Shown in pieces: positions 7,286 to 13,355 of a stretch of DNA of 13,655 nucleotides. This DNA comes from Chloroflexota bacterium (lineage in GTDB: Bacteria > Chloroflexota > Limnocylindria > Limnocylindrales > CSP1-4): the NCBI GenBank assembly GCA_003158495.1, contig PMJT01000182.1, positions 6,920 through 20,574 on the forward strand, read 5' to 3'. The first letter of the stretch is position 1, and each line of letters begins with the position of its first letter. The translations under genes were made by a program, and so were the position numbers. The notes beneath the pieces are model-generated. The model was not told where the DNA came from. It was given only the letters and a program-made list of their open reading frames with translations, and ran no database searches.

Positions 7286-8281
7286 TCAGCGGCCCGACTG
7301 GAGCCGCTGCTGGCGAGCGACGACGTCCGTGATTCGGACGCCGAAGTTCTCGTCGACCACGACGACTTCACCCTGAGCGATCGGCCGGCCGTTGATCAGG
7401 ATGTCGACCTTCTCACCGGCGAGCTTGTCGAGTTCGATGATCGAGCCCGGGGTGAGGGCCAGGACGTCACGGATCGGCAGGGTCGTCCGACCGATCTCGA
7501 CGGCGACCTGGAGGGTCACGCCGAGGAGCAGATCGATGTTGTAGCCGGGGCCCGCGGACGGAGATCCGGTGAGTTCGGGAAGCTGGGCCGGGCGGACGTT
7601 GGCCGGCAGCGGAGCCGGGGCGGCCGGAGCCGGGACTGGGGCGGGAGCCGGAGCAGGGGCGGCGGGCCGGCTCGCCACCGCTGCCTTGAATTCCTGGGTC
7701 CGCTGGGCGACGGGAGCGGGCGGCGCCGGCGGCGGAGTCGATGCCTCGGACGAGAGGGCCTGCAGGGCCACGATGTGGGCGGAGAGCTCACCGGCAACGG
7801 CGGAGTCGTAGATCGAGACTAGGACGATCTCTTCGTTGTCGACCGAGGTGATCGGCAGCCGGAGCAGGAGCATCGGGGCGTTCGGCGCGGATACTTCGAC
7901 CGGCCCGCCGAGGTTGAGGCCCTCGCCCAGGATCGATTCGAAGGCCGTGTCCATGCCCTCGAGAACCAGCTCCTGGAGCCGTTCCGCGGTGTAGACATTG
8001 CCGCCGATCTTGTCGCCGCGCGACGGGTCGAGGGCGGCCCACGCTCCGCGCCGGTCCGTGCCGAGCAGCTCGAACGAGCGCGACGGCACCGGCCGCGAGG
8101 GCGCCTCGTCGTAGTTGACGTGGCCGACGCTCAACTCGCCGATCGTGACCGGGCACAGCGCGTCGGCCGAGATGCCCTCGGCGATGGCCGAACGAAGCAT
8201 CGGCCAGAGCGGCAGGATCGAGGCGCCGGCACCGAGCGATGCGCCGTCGGCGGGCTTCCAGTCGAATGTCTCCCAGCTCAT
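7286..8281 (-). CDS. fliN: flagellar switch protein FliN with a long FliY-like N-terminal domain
   Basis: C-ring protein of the motor switch. The 331 residues contrast with about 100 to 140 for a classical FliN. The C-terminal SpoA domain (about 247 to 321) carries the family pattern: LLLGVTLQVAVEIGRTTLPI, then DVLALTPGSIIELDKLAGEK, VDILINGRPIAQGEVVVVD and ENFGVRITDV. Residues ~180 to 245 are a Pro/Ala linker with PAPAPAPVPAPAAPAPLP. The N-terminal ~175 residues form a separate domain; AERLQELVLEGMDTAFESIL, then LNLGGPVEV and NEEIVLVSIYDSAVAGEL, resembles half of a CheC/FliY-type fold. That would make it FliY-like. A full CheC active site is not convincingly present. The ATG lies 1 nt after the fliM stop and fliO starts 2 nt after the stop. 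Confidence 0.93.
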   Translation of the reverse strand: MSWETFDWKPADGASLGAGASILPLWPMLRSAIAEGISADALCPVTIGELSVGHVNYDEAPSRPVPSRSFELLGTDRRGAWAALDPSRGDKIGGNVYTAERLQELVLEGMDTAFESILGEGLNLGGPVEVSAPNAPMLLLRLPITSVDNEEIVLVSIYDSAVAGELSAHIVALQALSSEASTPPPAPPAPVAQRTQEFKAAVASRPAAPAPAPAPVPAPAAPAPLPANVRPAQLPELTGSPSAGPGYNIDLLLGVTLQVAVEIGRTTLPIRDVLALTPGSIIELDKLAGEKVDILINGRPIAQGEVVVVDENFGVRITDVVARQQRLQSGR

Positions 8282-8282
8282 G

Positions 8283-9269
8283 TCAGGCCTCCGTGGGAAT
8301 CAGCGGGGTCACGAGGCGCAGGGCGACACGATCCCCGACACGACCGGGGATCGCCCATGCCTGGGCCTGATCGGAGACCGCAATGAGGACAGGCTCGTCG
8401 AAGTGTTCGTCGAACCTGATGACGTCGCCGGGCCGAAGCTCGGACAGGGCCTCGACCGGGATGTCGATTGCCCGGAACGTGGCGGAGATTGGAATCTCGA
8501 CCGCGCGAACCTCGCTCTCGAGGATCTCGCGGACACCGGCACTGCCGGCGAGCTGGCGGCGCTGCGCGTACCACATGGTCGCGGCCAGCCTCGGCAGGAG
8601 CGGCTCGATGGAGGCATACGGGTAGCAGATCGTCATCGGCGCCGTTTGGCCGGCGAAGCGGACTTCGTAAGTCATTACGGCCACGACCTCGGCCGGCGCC
8701 GCGATCCGCAGGAGGATCGGGGTCAGGGCCGACTCGGTGACGGAGACGTCGAGTGTCTGGAGGTGGGACCAGCCTTCGTTGAGGCCTGGCGGTAGGTGGC
8801 CCACGATTCGGGCAATCAGATCGGCCTCGATCGGGGTCGGCTCGTGGCGCTCGGCCGGGATTCGGCCGGGTCCGCCCAGCAGGCGGTCCACCGCGGCGAG
8901 GGCGAAGCCCATGTCCATGTCGATCATGAAGGGCCCGGCCAGGCCGCTGCTGGCCATGACGACCAGCTCGGTGGGAAGGGTCAGCTGCGAGACGTAGTCG
9001 TCGAATATGAGCTGGTCCGTGCCGGCGAGCTGGATCACGATGTTTGTCCGAAGGAACGAGGAGAGCCGGGCCGCCGCGATGCGGCCGACGTTCTCGTGGA
9101 TGGCCTGCAGTGTTCGCAGCTGCTCATTCGAGAACTTGGCCGGGCGGCGGAAGTCGTAGGTCTTGACGATTCGGCCGTCCGCGCTGAGCGACGGCGGCTG
9201 ATCCTCGGCCGGCAGTGAGCCATCGGCTACTGCACCAAGGAGCGCATCGATTTCGGCCTGCGACAGCAT
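8283..9269 (-). CDS. fliM: flagellar motor switch protein FliM
   Basis: C-ring protein that binds CheY-P and sets the direction of rotation. It has 328 residues, the usual length. The N-terminal LSQAEIDALLGA is the CheY-P-binding peptide of the family (LSQxEIDALL). An acidic linker leads to TYDFRRPAKFSNEQLRTLQA (about 37 to 56), the standard start of the middle domain. FMIDMDMGFALAAVDRLLGG (about 113 to 132) includes the conserved helix before a GGxG-like turn. The C-terminal SpoA domain (about 250 to 325) has PGDVIRFDEHFDEPVLIAV. The gene starts 12 nt after the fliL stop and ends 1 nt before fliN. The intact N-terminal peptide implies that a CheY exists elsewhere in the genome. Confidence 0.98.
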   Translation of the reverse strand: MLSQAEIDALLGAVADGSLPAEDQPPSLSADGRIVKTYDFRRPAKFSNEQLRTLQAIHENVGRIAAARLSSFLRTNIVIQLAGTDQLIFDDYVSQLTLPTELVVMASSGLAGPFMIDMDMGFALAAVDRLLGGPGRIPAERHEPTPIEADLIARIVGHLPPGLNEGWSHLQTLDVSVTESALTPILLRIAAPAEVVAVMTYEVRFAGQTAPMTICYPYASIEPLLPRLAATMWYAQRRQLAGSAGVREILESEVRAVEIPISATFRAIDIPVEALSELRPGDVIRFDEHFDEPVLIAVSDQAQAWAIPGRVGDRVALRLVTPLIPTEA

Positions 9270-9281
9270 CTGTCTGCTCGC

Positions 9282-9788
9282 CTACTGCATCACGAGGTCG
9301 GTGAAGAAGACATCGATCACTTCATCCGACCCGAGGATCTTCCTGGCGGCCGCCAGCAGTTCCGTCTTGAGCGTGGCGCGGCCGTCCGGGGTGGTGAGGG
9401 TGCTCGAGTCGTGGGCCGAGACGACGCCGCCGACGGCGTCGATCAGGAGCGGCAGGTCTTCGGTGTGCTTGGCCAGCTCGAGCGTTTCCTCCTTGGTCCG
9501 GTCGGTGCCGTGGAGGTCGTAGAAGCTGGCGGCGGTCGGTCGCAGTTCGATCGTCACGCCGACCTTGGCGTACTTGTAGCCACCCGGTGTCGTCGTGGTC
9601 AGGTTGATGACCTTGTCGTCGAGGGCGAGCATCGGGCCGAGCTGACCCTGGGTCGGATCCGGGATCTTGAGCGGCACGGATGGCGCAGCGGACATCTGCA
9701 TGAACAGGAACCCGCCCGCTGCAGCCAGGCCCAGCGGCAGGCCGATGGCCAGGATTGCGCGGCGGCCCTTCGGGATCGGCAGTTTCAC
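9282..9788 (-). CDS. fliL: flagellar basal-body-associated protein FliL (GTG start)
   Basis: Single-pass inner-membrane protein that surrounds the stator and supports its function. The start is a GTG at 9788, preceded by GGAGGAG 5 nt upstream. It gives MKLPIPKGRRAILAIGLPLG with a basic end and a helix at about 9 to 30. The open frame continues upstream but would overlap the motB end and shows no FliL character. The resulting 168 residues are typical. The periplasmic domain contains PMLALDDKVINLTTTT and YKYAKVGVTIELRP, and ends with EVIDVFFTDLVMQ, matching the FliL C-terminal pattern of V-x-F-T-D-(F/L)-V-(V/M)-Q. It sits 64 nt after motB, the longest internal gap of the operon, and 12 nt before fliM. 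Confidence 0.95.
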   Translation of the reverse strand: MKLPIPKGRRAILAIGLPLGLAAAGGFLFMQMSAAPSVPLKIPDPTQGQLGPMLALDDKVINLTTTTPGGYKYAKVGVTIELRPTAASFYDLHGTDRTKEETLELAKHTEDLPLLIDAVGGVVSAHDSSTLTTPDGRATLKTELLAAARKILGSDEVIDVFFTDLVMQ

Positions 9789-9804
9789 GAGCGCTCCTCC
9801 AGGT
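9789..9804 (-). promoter_or_regulatory. strong ribosome binding site that decides the fliL GTG start
   Basis: On the minus strand the sequence just before the GTG at 9788 reads CTGGAGGAGCGCTC. A near-perfect Shine-Dalgarno core (GGAGGAG) is placed 5 nt before the start codon. It is the best ribosome binding site within the operon and supports the GTG over the upstream in-frame starts. Confidence 0.8.
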
Positions 9805-9852
9805 TGCTGCCAGGGCGGCTGGTGTCGGCGGGGGCCGAGGCGATGCGTGTCA

Positions 9853-10623
9853 TCAGAGACTCGGCATGGCAAACGGGGTCGGGCCGGCAGTGGCATCGGC
9901 CGGGTAGAGCACGACGATGTCCACGCGCCGGTTCCTGGCGCGCGACGCGTCGTCGGTATTGGCCACGATTGGGTCGTACTGGGCATTGCCTTGTGCCGCG
10001 AGCCGGCTCGGGTCCAGGCCCAGGTTGACCATGGCTTCGAGGACCGCGAGGGCCCGGGCAGTCGAGAGGTCCCAGTTGTTCGTGTACAGCACCCCGTCGG
10101 GGGCCTGGTCGTCGGTGTTGCCCTCGATCCGGACGTGGTTCGGGAGCGGCTTGATGATGTTCGCGACCTCGTTCACGAGCTTGATCGCGTGGTCGTCCAG
10201 GTGGGCCCGGCCCGAGGAGAAGAGGAGGGCGTCGTTGAGCCGGATGACGATCCCCTCCGGGGCCATGCCGACCTGGACTTCGCCGCCCAGACCCTGGCCG
10301 ATGGCGTAGTCCTCGAGCGCGGCCTGGATGGCCTTCAGATCGGACTGAACGGGACTGGTGCCGGAGGCGCTCGTGTTCTGCTGGACGGTCATGTCCTGGC
10401 CGTTGCTGATGCTGATCGCCTGCTGGCCCGACATGACGTCTGCGTTGAACGCCGCCGAGACCGACTGTGCCAGGGCGACGAACTTGCGCACGTCGGTGGT
10501 GCTGATCGCGTACATGACGACGAAGAGCACGAAGAGGAGCGTGATCAGGTCCGAGTAGGTCAGGAGCCAGCGCTCGTCGTTGTCGTGGGCGCCTTCGGCG
10601 TGAGCTCGCTTGCGTCGGGACAT
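9853..10623 (-). CDS. motB: stator protein MotB
   Basis: Peptidoglycan-anchored stator subunit that forms the ion channel with MotA. The start at 10623 overlaps the motA stop by one base (TGATG) and gives MSRRKRAHAEG; a longer open frame lies inside motA and is not used. It has 256 residues. The single membrane helix is at about 25 to 41, LLTYSDLITLLFVLFVVMYA, with Asp25 at the position of the ion-binding Asp (Asp32 in E. coli). Residues ~45 to 95 form the plug and linker. The OmpA-like peptidoglycan-binding domain follows, with NDALLFSSGRAHL (about 130 to 142), RIEGNTDDQAP (about 165 to 175) and NNWDLSTARALAVL (about 182 to 195). It ends SRARNRRVDIVVL. In EGNTD, Asn replaces the common His of EGHTD. 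Sequence alone does not settle proton versus sodium use. Confidence 0.97.
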   Translation of the reverse strand: MSRRKRAHAEGAHDNDERWLLTYSDLITLLFVLFVVMYAISTTDVRKFVALAQSVSAAFNADVMSGQQAISISNGQDMTVQQNTSASGTSPVQSDLKAIQAALEDYAIGQGLGGEVQVGMAPEGIVIRLNDALLFSSGRAHLDDHAIKLVNEVANIIKPLPNHVRIEGNTDDQAPDGVLYTNNWDLSTARALAVLEAMVNLGLDPSRLAAQGNAQYDPIVANTDDASRARNRRVDIVVLYPADATAGPTPFAMPSL

Positions 10624-11420
10624 CAGGCCGCCTCCGGCATGGCCGAGCCGGCCCCGCCCTTGTCGGCCTCGGCTTCGTCGGCACCGGGGCCGGCGTGGGC
10701 GCGGAGCTTCTGGGCGACGATGCGCGGGTTGTCGCCGGCCTGGATGGCGAGGATCGCGGCGAGAGCGAGGCGGCGTTCGGCGGCCTCGGCTCCGTCCTTG
10801 TTCTTCAGGTTGGCGGAGACTGGCAGCCACAGGATGTTGGCCGCGCCGACGCCAAACAGCGTGGCGATGAACGCGGTCGCGATCGACTCGCCCAGGCCCG
10901 ACGGATCGGCCAGGTTGGAGAGGACGCTGACCAGGCCCATGACGGTGCCCAGGACGCCGAAGGTCGGCGAGTAGCCGCCCATCTTGGCGAACATGTCGAC
11001 GCCCTTGTGGTGTCTCGCCTGCATCGACTCGATCTCGATCTCGAGGATCTCTTCGACGGTGTCAGGCTCGAGACCGTCGATGACCATCTGGAGACCGTGG
11101 CGGATGAAGGTGTCCTGGATCCCCTCGACGTCGCTTTCGAGTGCCAGCAGGCCTTCGCGGCGGGCCCGTTCTGCGAACTTGACGAGCATCTCGCGGACGG
11201 AAGCGATGTCGCTCACGCGCGGCTTCATGGCCATGCCGACCAGCTTGGGGAAGGTCATGAACTGCTTCATGCTCGTCGAGGCGATGGTCGCCCCGAAGGT
11301 CGCGCCGAAGATCAGCAGGATCGCGGAAGGGTTGATGAACGCCGCGGGCGAGCCGCCGTCGAGCACGTCGGCGACCATCATGGCGCCGAGACAGATCATG
11401 ATCCCCAGTCCGCCGTCCAT
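10623..11420 (-). CDS. motA: stator protein MotA
   Basis: Inner-membrane stator subunit that contacts FliG and generates torque. It has 265 residues with four helices: about 5 to 21, 31 to 50, 152 to 170 and 180 to 202. The cytoplasmic loop carries the charged region FAERARREGLLALESDVEGI (about 82 to 101), equivalent to the torque-generating Arg/Glu segment. GYSPTFGVLGTVMGLVSVL (about 149 to 167) and LFGVGAANILWLPVSANLK (about 188 to 206) hold Pro152 and Pro200, the two conserved prolines of the family. The start is 9 nt after flbD, and the stop overlaps the motB ATG by one base. The C-terminal ~35 residues are Ala/Gly/Glu-rich and unremarkable. Confidence 0.97.
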   Translation of the reverse strand: MDGGLGIMICLGAMMVADVLDGGSPAAFINPSAILLIFGATFGATIASTSMKQFMTFPKLVGMAMKPRVSDIASVREMLVKFAERARREGLLALESDVEGIQDTFIRHGLQMVIDGLEPDTVEEILEIEIESMQARHHKGVDMFAKMGGYSPTFGVLGTVMGLVSVLSNLADPSGLGESIATAFIATLFGVGAANILWLPVSANLKNKDGAEAAERRLALAAILAIQAGDNPRIVAQKLRAHAGPGADEAEADKGGAGSAMPEAA

Positions 11421-11429
11421 GGTTGGCCC

Positions 11430-11726
11430 CTAGCCCTTGGAGTTCTCGCCGTAGGCGCGAATGCGCCCACGGTTGGGGTGTTCGTACTGAGCGGGGTCCA
11501 TCTCTTCGGGCGGGTCGTAGGCGCGCCGGCCGCCAAAACGGGCGTCGACGTGGAGCGACCGCTGGTAGTAGTGGAACCGCGTGGCGACCTCGGTGGCCGT
11601 TTCGCGGACGAGCAGCTTCTTCCCGTCGGCAAGCGTGATGACGGTGTCCGGGGTCTCCTCGATCAGTTCGATCCGATCGGGGTTGACCAGGAAGGACGTT
11701 CCGTCGGTTCGCGTCAGCGGGATCAT
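11430..11726 (-). CDS. flbD: FlbD/SwrD-family flagellar protein
   Basis: FlbD is a small protein found next to motAB. Its B. subtilis relative SwrD is needed for full motor torque. The first ~65 residues match the family: MIPLTRTDGTSFLVNPDRIE, LIEETPDTVITLADGKKLLV, then RETATEVATRFHYYQRSL. Typical members have about 60 to 75 residues. This one has 98, with a charged, Arg/Pro/Tyr-rich C-terminal extension from about 67 onward (RRAYDPPEEMDPAQYEHP). The ATG lies 4 nt after the stop of the LuxR-type regulator, and motA starts 9 nt after its stop, so it is firmly inside the operon. Confidence 0.93.
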   Translation of the reverse strand: MIPLTRTDGTSFLVNPDRIELIEETPDTVITLADGKKLLVRETATEVATRFHYYQRSLHVDARFGGRRAYDPPEEMDPAQYEHPNRGRIRAYGENSKG

Positions 11727-11730
11727 CGGG

Positions 11731-12435
11731 TCACGCCAAGCTGCCCGTCAGGGCCAGGCGCATCAGGCCGGCCCGCGATCGGACGTTCAGCTTGCGGCTC
11801 AGGTTGGCGCGGTGGGCCTCGACCGTCTTGACGGAGAGGACCAGCGACTCCGCGATTTCGCGGTTTGAGAGACCCTGGCCAATGAGGTAGAGCATCTCGC
11901 GCTCGCGGGGAGTCAACAGCGAGACGGGACCTTCATCGACCAGGCCGGCATCGAGGTGCTCGTTCACGGACGGGAAGCCGGCCACGATCGGGCCGAGGCC
12001 GTCCATGACGCGGCGGATGACCACGAGGAAGGTGTCGCGGTTGACGTTGTCCATCAGCATCGCGGCGTCCGCGCCGACCGACAGGCAGTCGTTGGGAGAG
12101 ACTTCGCGGCCGCGCGTGACGAGGGCGACGAGCCGGGGGCGGGGCCATAGGGCCGCCAGGAGTCGGCAGACCTCAGGCCCTTCGGCCGGCACGTAGTCGA
12201 AGAGGACGAGCTGGGGGTGCACGTCCGAGGCAAGGCGGAACGCTTCGTAGACCGAGGCCGCGCTCGCGACCTCGCACGCAGATCCGCTGCTCAGCATCGT
12301 CGAGACACCGAGGCGGACGATCTCGGCCTGGTGGATGATCAAGGCGTGGGTAACGACGCGTGCCGGCCTCGGGGGCGCCGCAGCCGAGCGACCCGCCCCC
12401 CGACGGTCCTGCACGGGATAGCTGGCGATCGACAT
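11731..12435 (-). CDS. LuxR/NarL-type regulator with degenerate receiver domain, first gene of the flagellar operon
   Basis: DNA-binding regulator of 234 residues. After ~28 disordered residues there is a receiver-like domain (about 28 to 145), then a LuxR-type helix-turn-helix (about 172 to 230): SLLTPREREMLYLIGQGLSN, REIAESLVLSVKTVEAHRAN, LSRKLNVRSRAGLM. In the receiver, Asp80 (LVLFDYVPAEG) sits at the usual phosphorylation position and Thr107 is present. The acidic pair at the first strand is replaced (LIIHQAEIV where LIVDDH is usual), and the conserved Lys is missing (AAMLMDN). It may therefore act without phosphorylation. The ATG at 12435 is preceded by AAGGAA about 8 nt upstream; the open frame goes further up but has no ribosome binding site there. 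It ends 4 nt before flbD, so it probably regulates, and is transcribed with, the flagellar genes. No matching sensor kinase is in the window. Confidence 0.88.
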   Translation of the reverse strand: MSIASYPVQDRRGAGRSAAAPPRPARVVTHALIIHQAEIVRLGVSTMLSSGSACEVASAASVYEAFRLASDVHPQLVLFDYVPAEGPEVCRLLAALWPRPRLVALVTRGREVSPNDCLSVGADAAMLMDNVNRDTFLVVIRRVMDGLGPIVAGFPSVNEHLDAGLVDEGPVSLLTPREREMLYLIGQGLSNREIAESLVLSVKTVEAHRANLSRKLNVRSRAGLMRLALTGSLA

Positions 12436-12541
12436 CTGGCCATTCCTTGGGTTGCCTGTCGGATTGGCTGGCGAGTCCACCGGCAGGCGCGGCATCGGGC
12501 TCGTCTTGTTGGCTCGGCCCCGTCCTTGCGGGTGGGTCCGA

Positions 12542-12578
12542 CCCTCCATTTGAGGACCGAAGCATTCGGCAGGGAGGG
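12542..12578. repeat. nested inverted repeat in the leader of the LuxR-type regulator
   Basis: Outer arms CCCTCC (12542 to 12547) and GGAGGG (12573 to 12578) enclose a perfect inner hairpin CCGAA-GCA-TTCGG (12557 to 12569). It lies about 105 to 145 nt upstream of the minus-strand ATG, so it would be in the 5' leader if transcription starts further right. There is no T-tract after it on either strand. Confidence 0.55.
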
Positions 12579-12622
12579 CGTGTAGGTGTATTCCCGGCTT
12601 GAGGCGGTCGTTCGGGGAGTGA

Positions 12623-12655
12623 CCGTCGGACGCAGTACATCTCCGTCGGTACTGC
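12623..12655. repeat. direct repeat CCGTCGG (20-bp period) overlapping inverted repeat GCAGTAC/GTACTGC
   Basis: CCGTCGG occurs at 12623 to 12629 and again at 12643 to 12649, exactly 20 bp apart, close to two helical turns. Overlapping this, GCAGTAC (12632 to 12638) and GTACTGC (12649 to 12655) form a perfect 7-bp inverted repeat with a 10-nt spacer. The arrangement is what one expects for a protein-binding site, but no binding protein can be assigned. Confidence 0.5.
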
Positions 12656-12666
12656 CACTCTCGGGG

Positions 12667-12697
12667 GGTCTGGATGGCCCGGACAGGCCACCAGACC
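12667..12697. repeat. strong 12-bp hairpin with one bulged base
   Basis: GGTCTGG-A-TGGCC (12667 to 12679) pairs fully with GGCCACCAGACC (12686 to 12697) around the 6-nt loop CGGACA, leaving only A12674 unpaired. It is the most stable structure visible in the intergenic region. No T-tract follows on either strand, so it is not a standard intrinsic terminator. It could be a structured leader element, a protein-binding site or a U-less bidirectional terminator. Confidence 0.65.
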
Positions 12698-12724
12698 GCT
12701 GCGAGTTCGTGTTGCACGATTGAG

Positions 12725-12740
12725 TTCAGTATTGACTGAA
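12725..12740. promoter_or_regulatory. palindromic operator candidate overlapping the -35 box
   Basis: TTCAGT-ATTG-ACTGAA is a perfect 6-bp inverted repeat with a 4-nt spacer. It overlaps the -35 hexamer TTGACT (12732 to 12737) of the promoter for the GbsR-type gene. MarR-superfamily regulators typically bind such 16 to 20 bp palindromes in their own promoters, so autoregulation is a reasonable inference. Nearby palindromes are TCGTG-TTG-CACGA (12707 to 12719) and GAACGTTC (12747 to 12754, in the promoter spacer). Confidence 0.6.
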
Positions 12741-12760
12741 ATTACCGAACGTTCTACAGT
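12732..12760 (+). promoter_or_regulatory. sigma-70-type promoter for the GbsR-ABC operon
   Basis: The -35 box is TTGACT (12732 to 12737, 5 of 6 to consensus) and the -10 box is TACAGT (12755 to 12760, 4 of 6), with the ideal 17-nt spacer. It lies in the only A+T-rich patch of the region. Transcription would start near 12767, giving a leader of about 80 nt that begins with a GCCGGC-ACC-GCCGGC hairpin (12777 to 12791). Confidence 0.7.
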
Positions 12761-12776
12761 CGGCGAGATCCAGTGA

Positions 12777-12791
12777 GCCGGCACCGCCGGC
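12777..12791 (+). repeat. GC-rich hairpin at the start of the leader of the GbsR-type gene
   Basis: GCCGGC-ACC-GCCGGC forms a 6-bp all-GC stem with a 3-nt loop, starting about 10 nt after the expected transcription start. It could stabilise the mRNA 5' end or cause pausing; there is no T-tract. Confidence 0.45.
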
Positions 12792-12835
12792 CGCGGCGTG
12801 GGCACCGCTTCGTTTCGGCGCACCGGGTCTCCCAC

Positions 12836-12840
12836 GGAGG
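12836..12840 (+). promoter_or_regulatory. ribosome binding site that decides the GTG start of the GbsR-type gene
   Basis: GGAGG at 12836 to 12840 is followed by 5 nt (CTTGC) and the GTG at 12846. An earlier in-frame GTG at 12798 has no comparable site. Confidence 0.75.
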
Positions 12841-12845
12841 CTTGC

Positions 12846-13355
12846 GTGGACGATCTGTTGGCTCGACCCGGCGACGCAAGGAGAACCCGCATCTCAGCGG
12901 AGCGATTCGTCGAGGAGATCGGCCTGGTCTTCGACTCGATGCACCTGCCGCGGATGGCCGGTCGCGTCCTGGGCGCGATCCTGCTCGGCCCCGCCGACGG
13001 GCCGACGGCCGCCGACATGGCTGAGACGCTCCAGGCGAGCAAGGGATCGATCAGCAACATGACCCAGCTGCTCATCCACTACCGGTTCATCGATCGGACC
13101 GTGCGCGCCGGCGATAGGCGCGATCGCTTCGTCATCAAGTCGGGGGCTTGGGCCCGAATGATGCTGTGGCGGCTCGAACTGCTGCAGCGGCTCCAGGAAC
13201 TGGCCGGCGACGGCCTGGAACTGCTCCCCCCTGGTGGAAATCCAGAACCGCTGCAGGAGGTTCGCGACATGTACGCATTCCTGGAACGTGAGCTGCCGAA
13301 GCTCTTCGATCGGTGGGAAGTCGAACGCCCCAAGGTCCGAAAGGGGGCCCCCTGA
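12846..13355 (+). CDS. GbsR/MarR-family transcriptional regulator
   Basis: Winged-helix DNA-binding regulator of 169 residues from the GTG at 12846; the frame also opens at a GTG at 12798, which would add 16 residues. AERFVEEIGLVFDSMHLPRM (about 18 to 37) followed by AGRVLGAILLGPADGPTAAD (about 38 to 57) is the typical GbsR-type N-terminus and first helices. The recognition part is ETLQASKGSISNMTQLLIHY (about 60 to 79), where SKGSIS is characteristic. The wing is about 82 to 97 (DRTVRAGDRRDRFVIK). The C-terminal half is helical (about 102 to 155) and likely mediates dimer formation or ligand sensing. It overlaps the ATG of the ABC ATPase by one base (TGATG), so it most likely controls its own operon and the transporter. 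The ligand is unknown. Confidence 0.88.
   Translation: MDDLLARPGDARRTRISAERFVEEIGLVFDSMHLPRMAGRVLGAILLGPADGPTAADMAETLQASKGSISNMTQLLIHYRFIDRTVRAGDRRDRFVIKSGAWARMMLWRLELLQRLQELAGDGLELLPPGGNPEPLQEVRDMYAFLERELPKLFDRWEVERPKVRKGAP

Larger units (their letters stand above)
12436..12845. other. divergent intergenic region, rich in inverted repeats
   Basis: About 410 nt between the start codons of the LuxR-type regulator (minus) and the GbsR-type regulator (plus). I see no convincing gene. Open frames crossing it lack ribosome binding sites and family resemblance. It holds several dyad symmetries and a sigma-70-type promoter facing right, listed separately. Composition drops sharply toward A+T only around 12720 to 12760. 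No clear sigma-28 (TAAA-N15-GCCGATAA) or sigma-54 (TGGCAC-N5-TTGC) site was found on the minus strand. The only leftward candidate is TAGAAC with AATACT at 17 nt spacing near 12728 to 12756, which is weak. No riboswitch consensus was recognised by eye. Confidence 0.7.

Noticed and set aside
7610..7660. Tandem repeat or recombination site in the fliN linker
   Set aside because: The repeat encodes an ordinary Pro/Ala linker between two domains of FliN; codon-level repetition explains it.
9667..11831. Long plus-strand frames (435 and 378 codons) opposite fliL, motB, motA and flbD
   Set aside because: Same reason: antisense to conserved genes, no family resemblance.
12500..12600. Possible cyclic-di-GMP riboswitch in the leader of the motility operon
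   Set aside because: The short GCAA-containing stretch near 12524 to 12530 does not fit the two-helix consensus or the conserved core bases. Only simple hairpins are visible.
12667..12697. Intrinsic terminator
   Set aside because: The stem is strong, but no T-tract follows on either strand and no gene ends next to it, so it is listed only as a hairpin.
12436..12717. N-terminal extension of the LuxR-type regulator by 94 residues
   Set aside because: The added sequence has no domain character and would cover the palindromes. The ATG at 12435 has AAGGAA upstream, while the earlier starts have no ribosome binding site.
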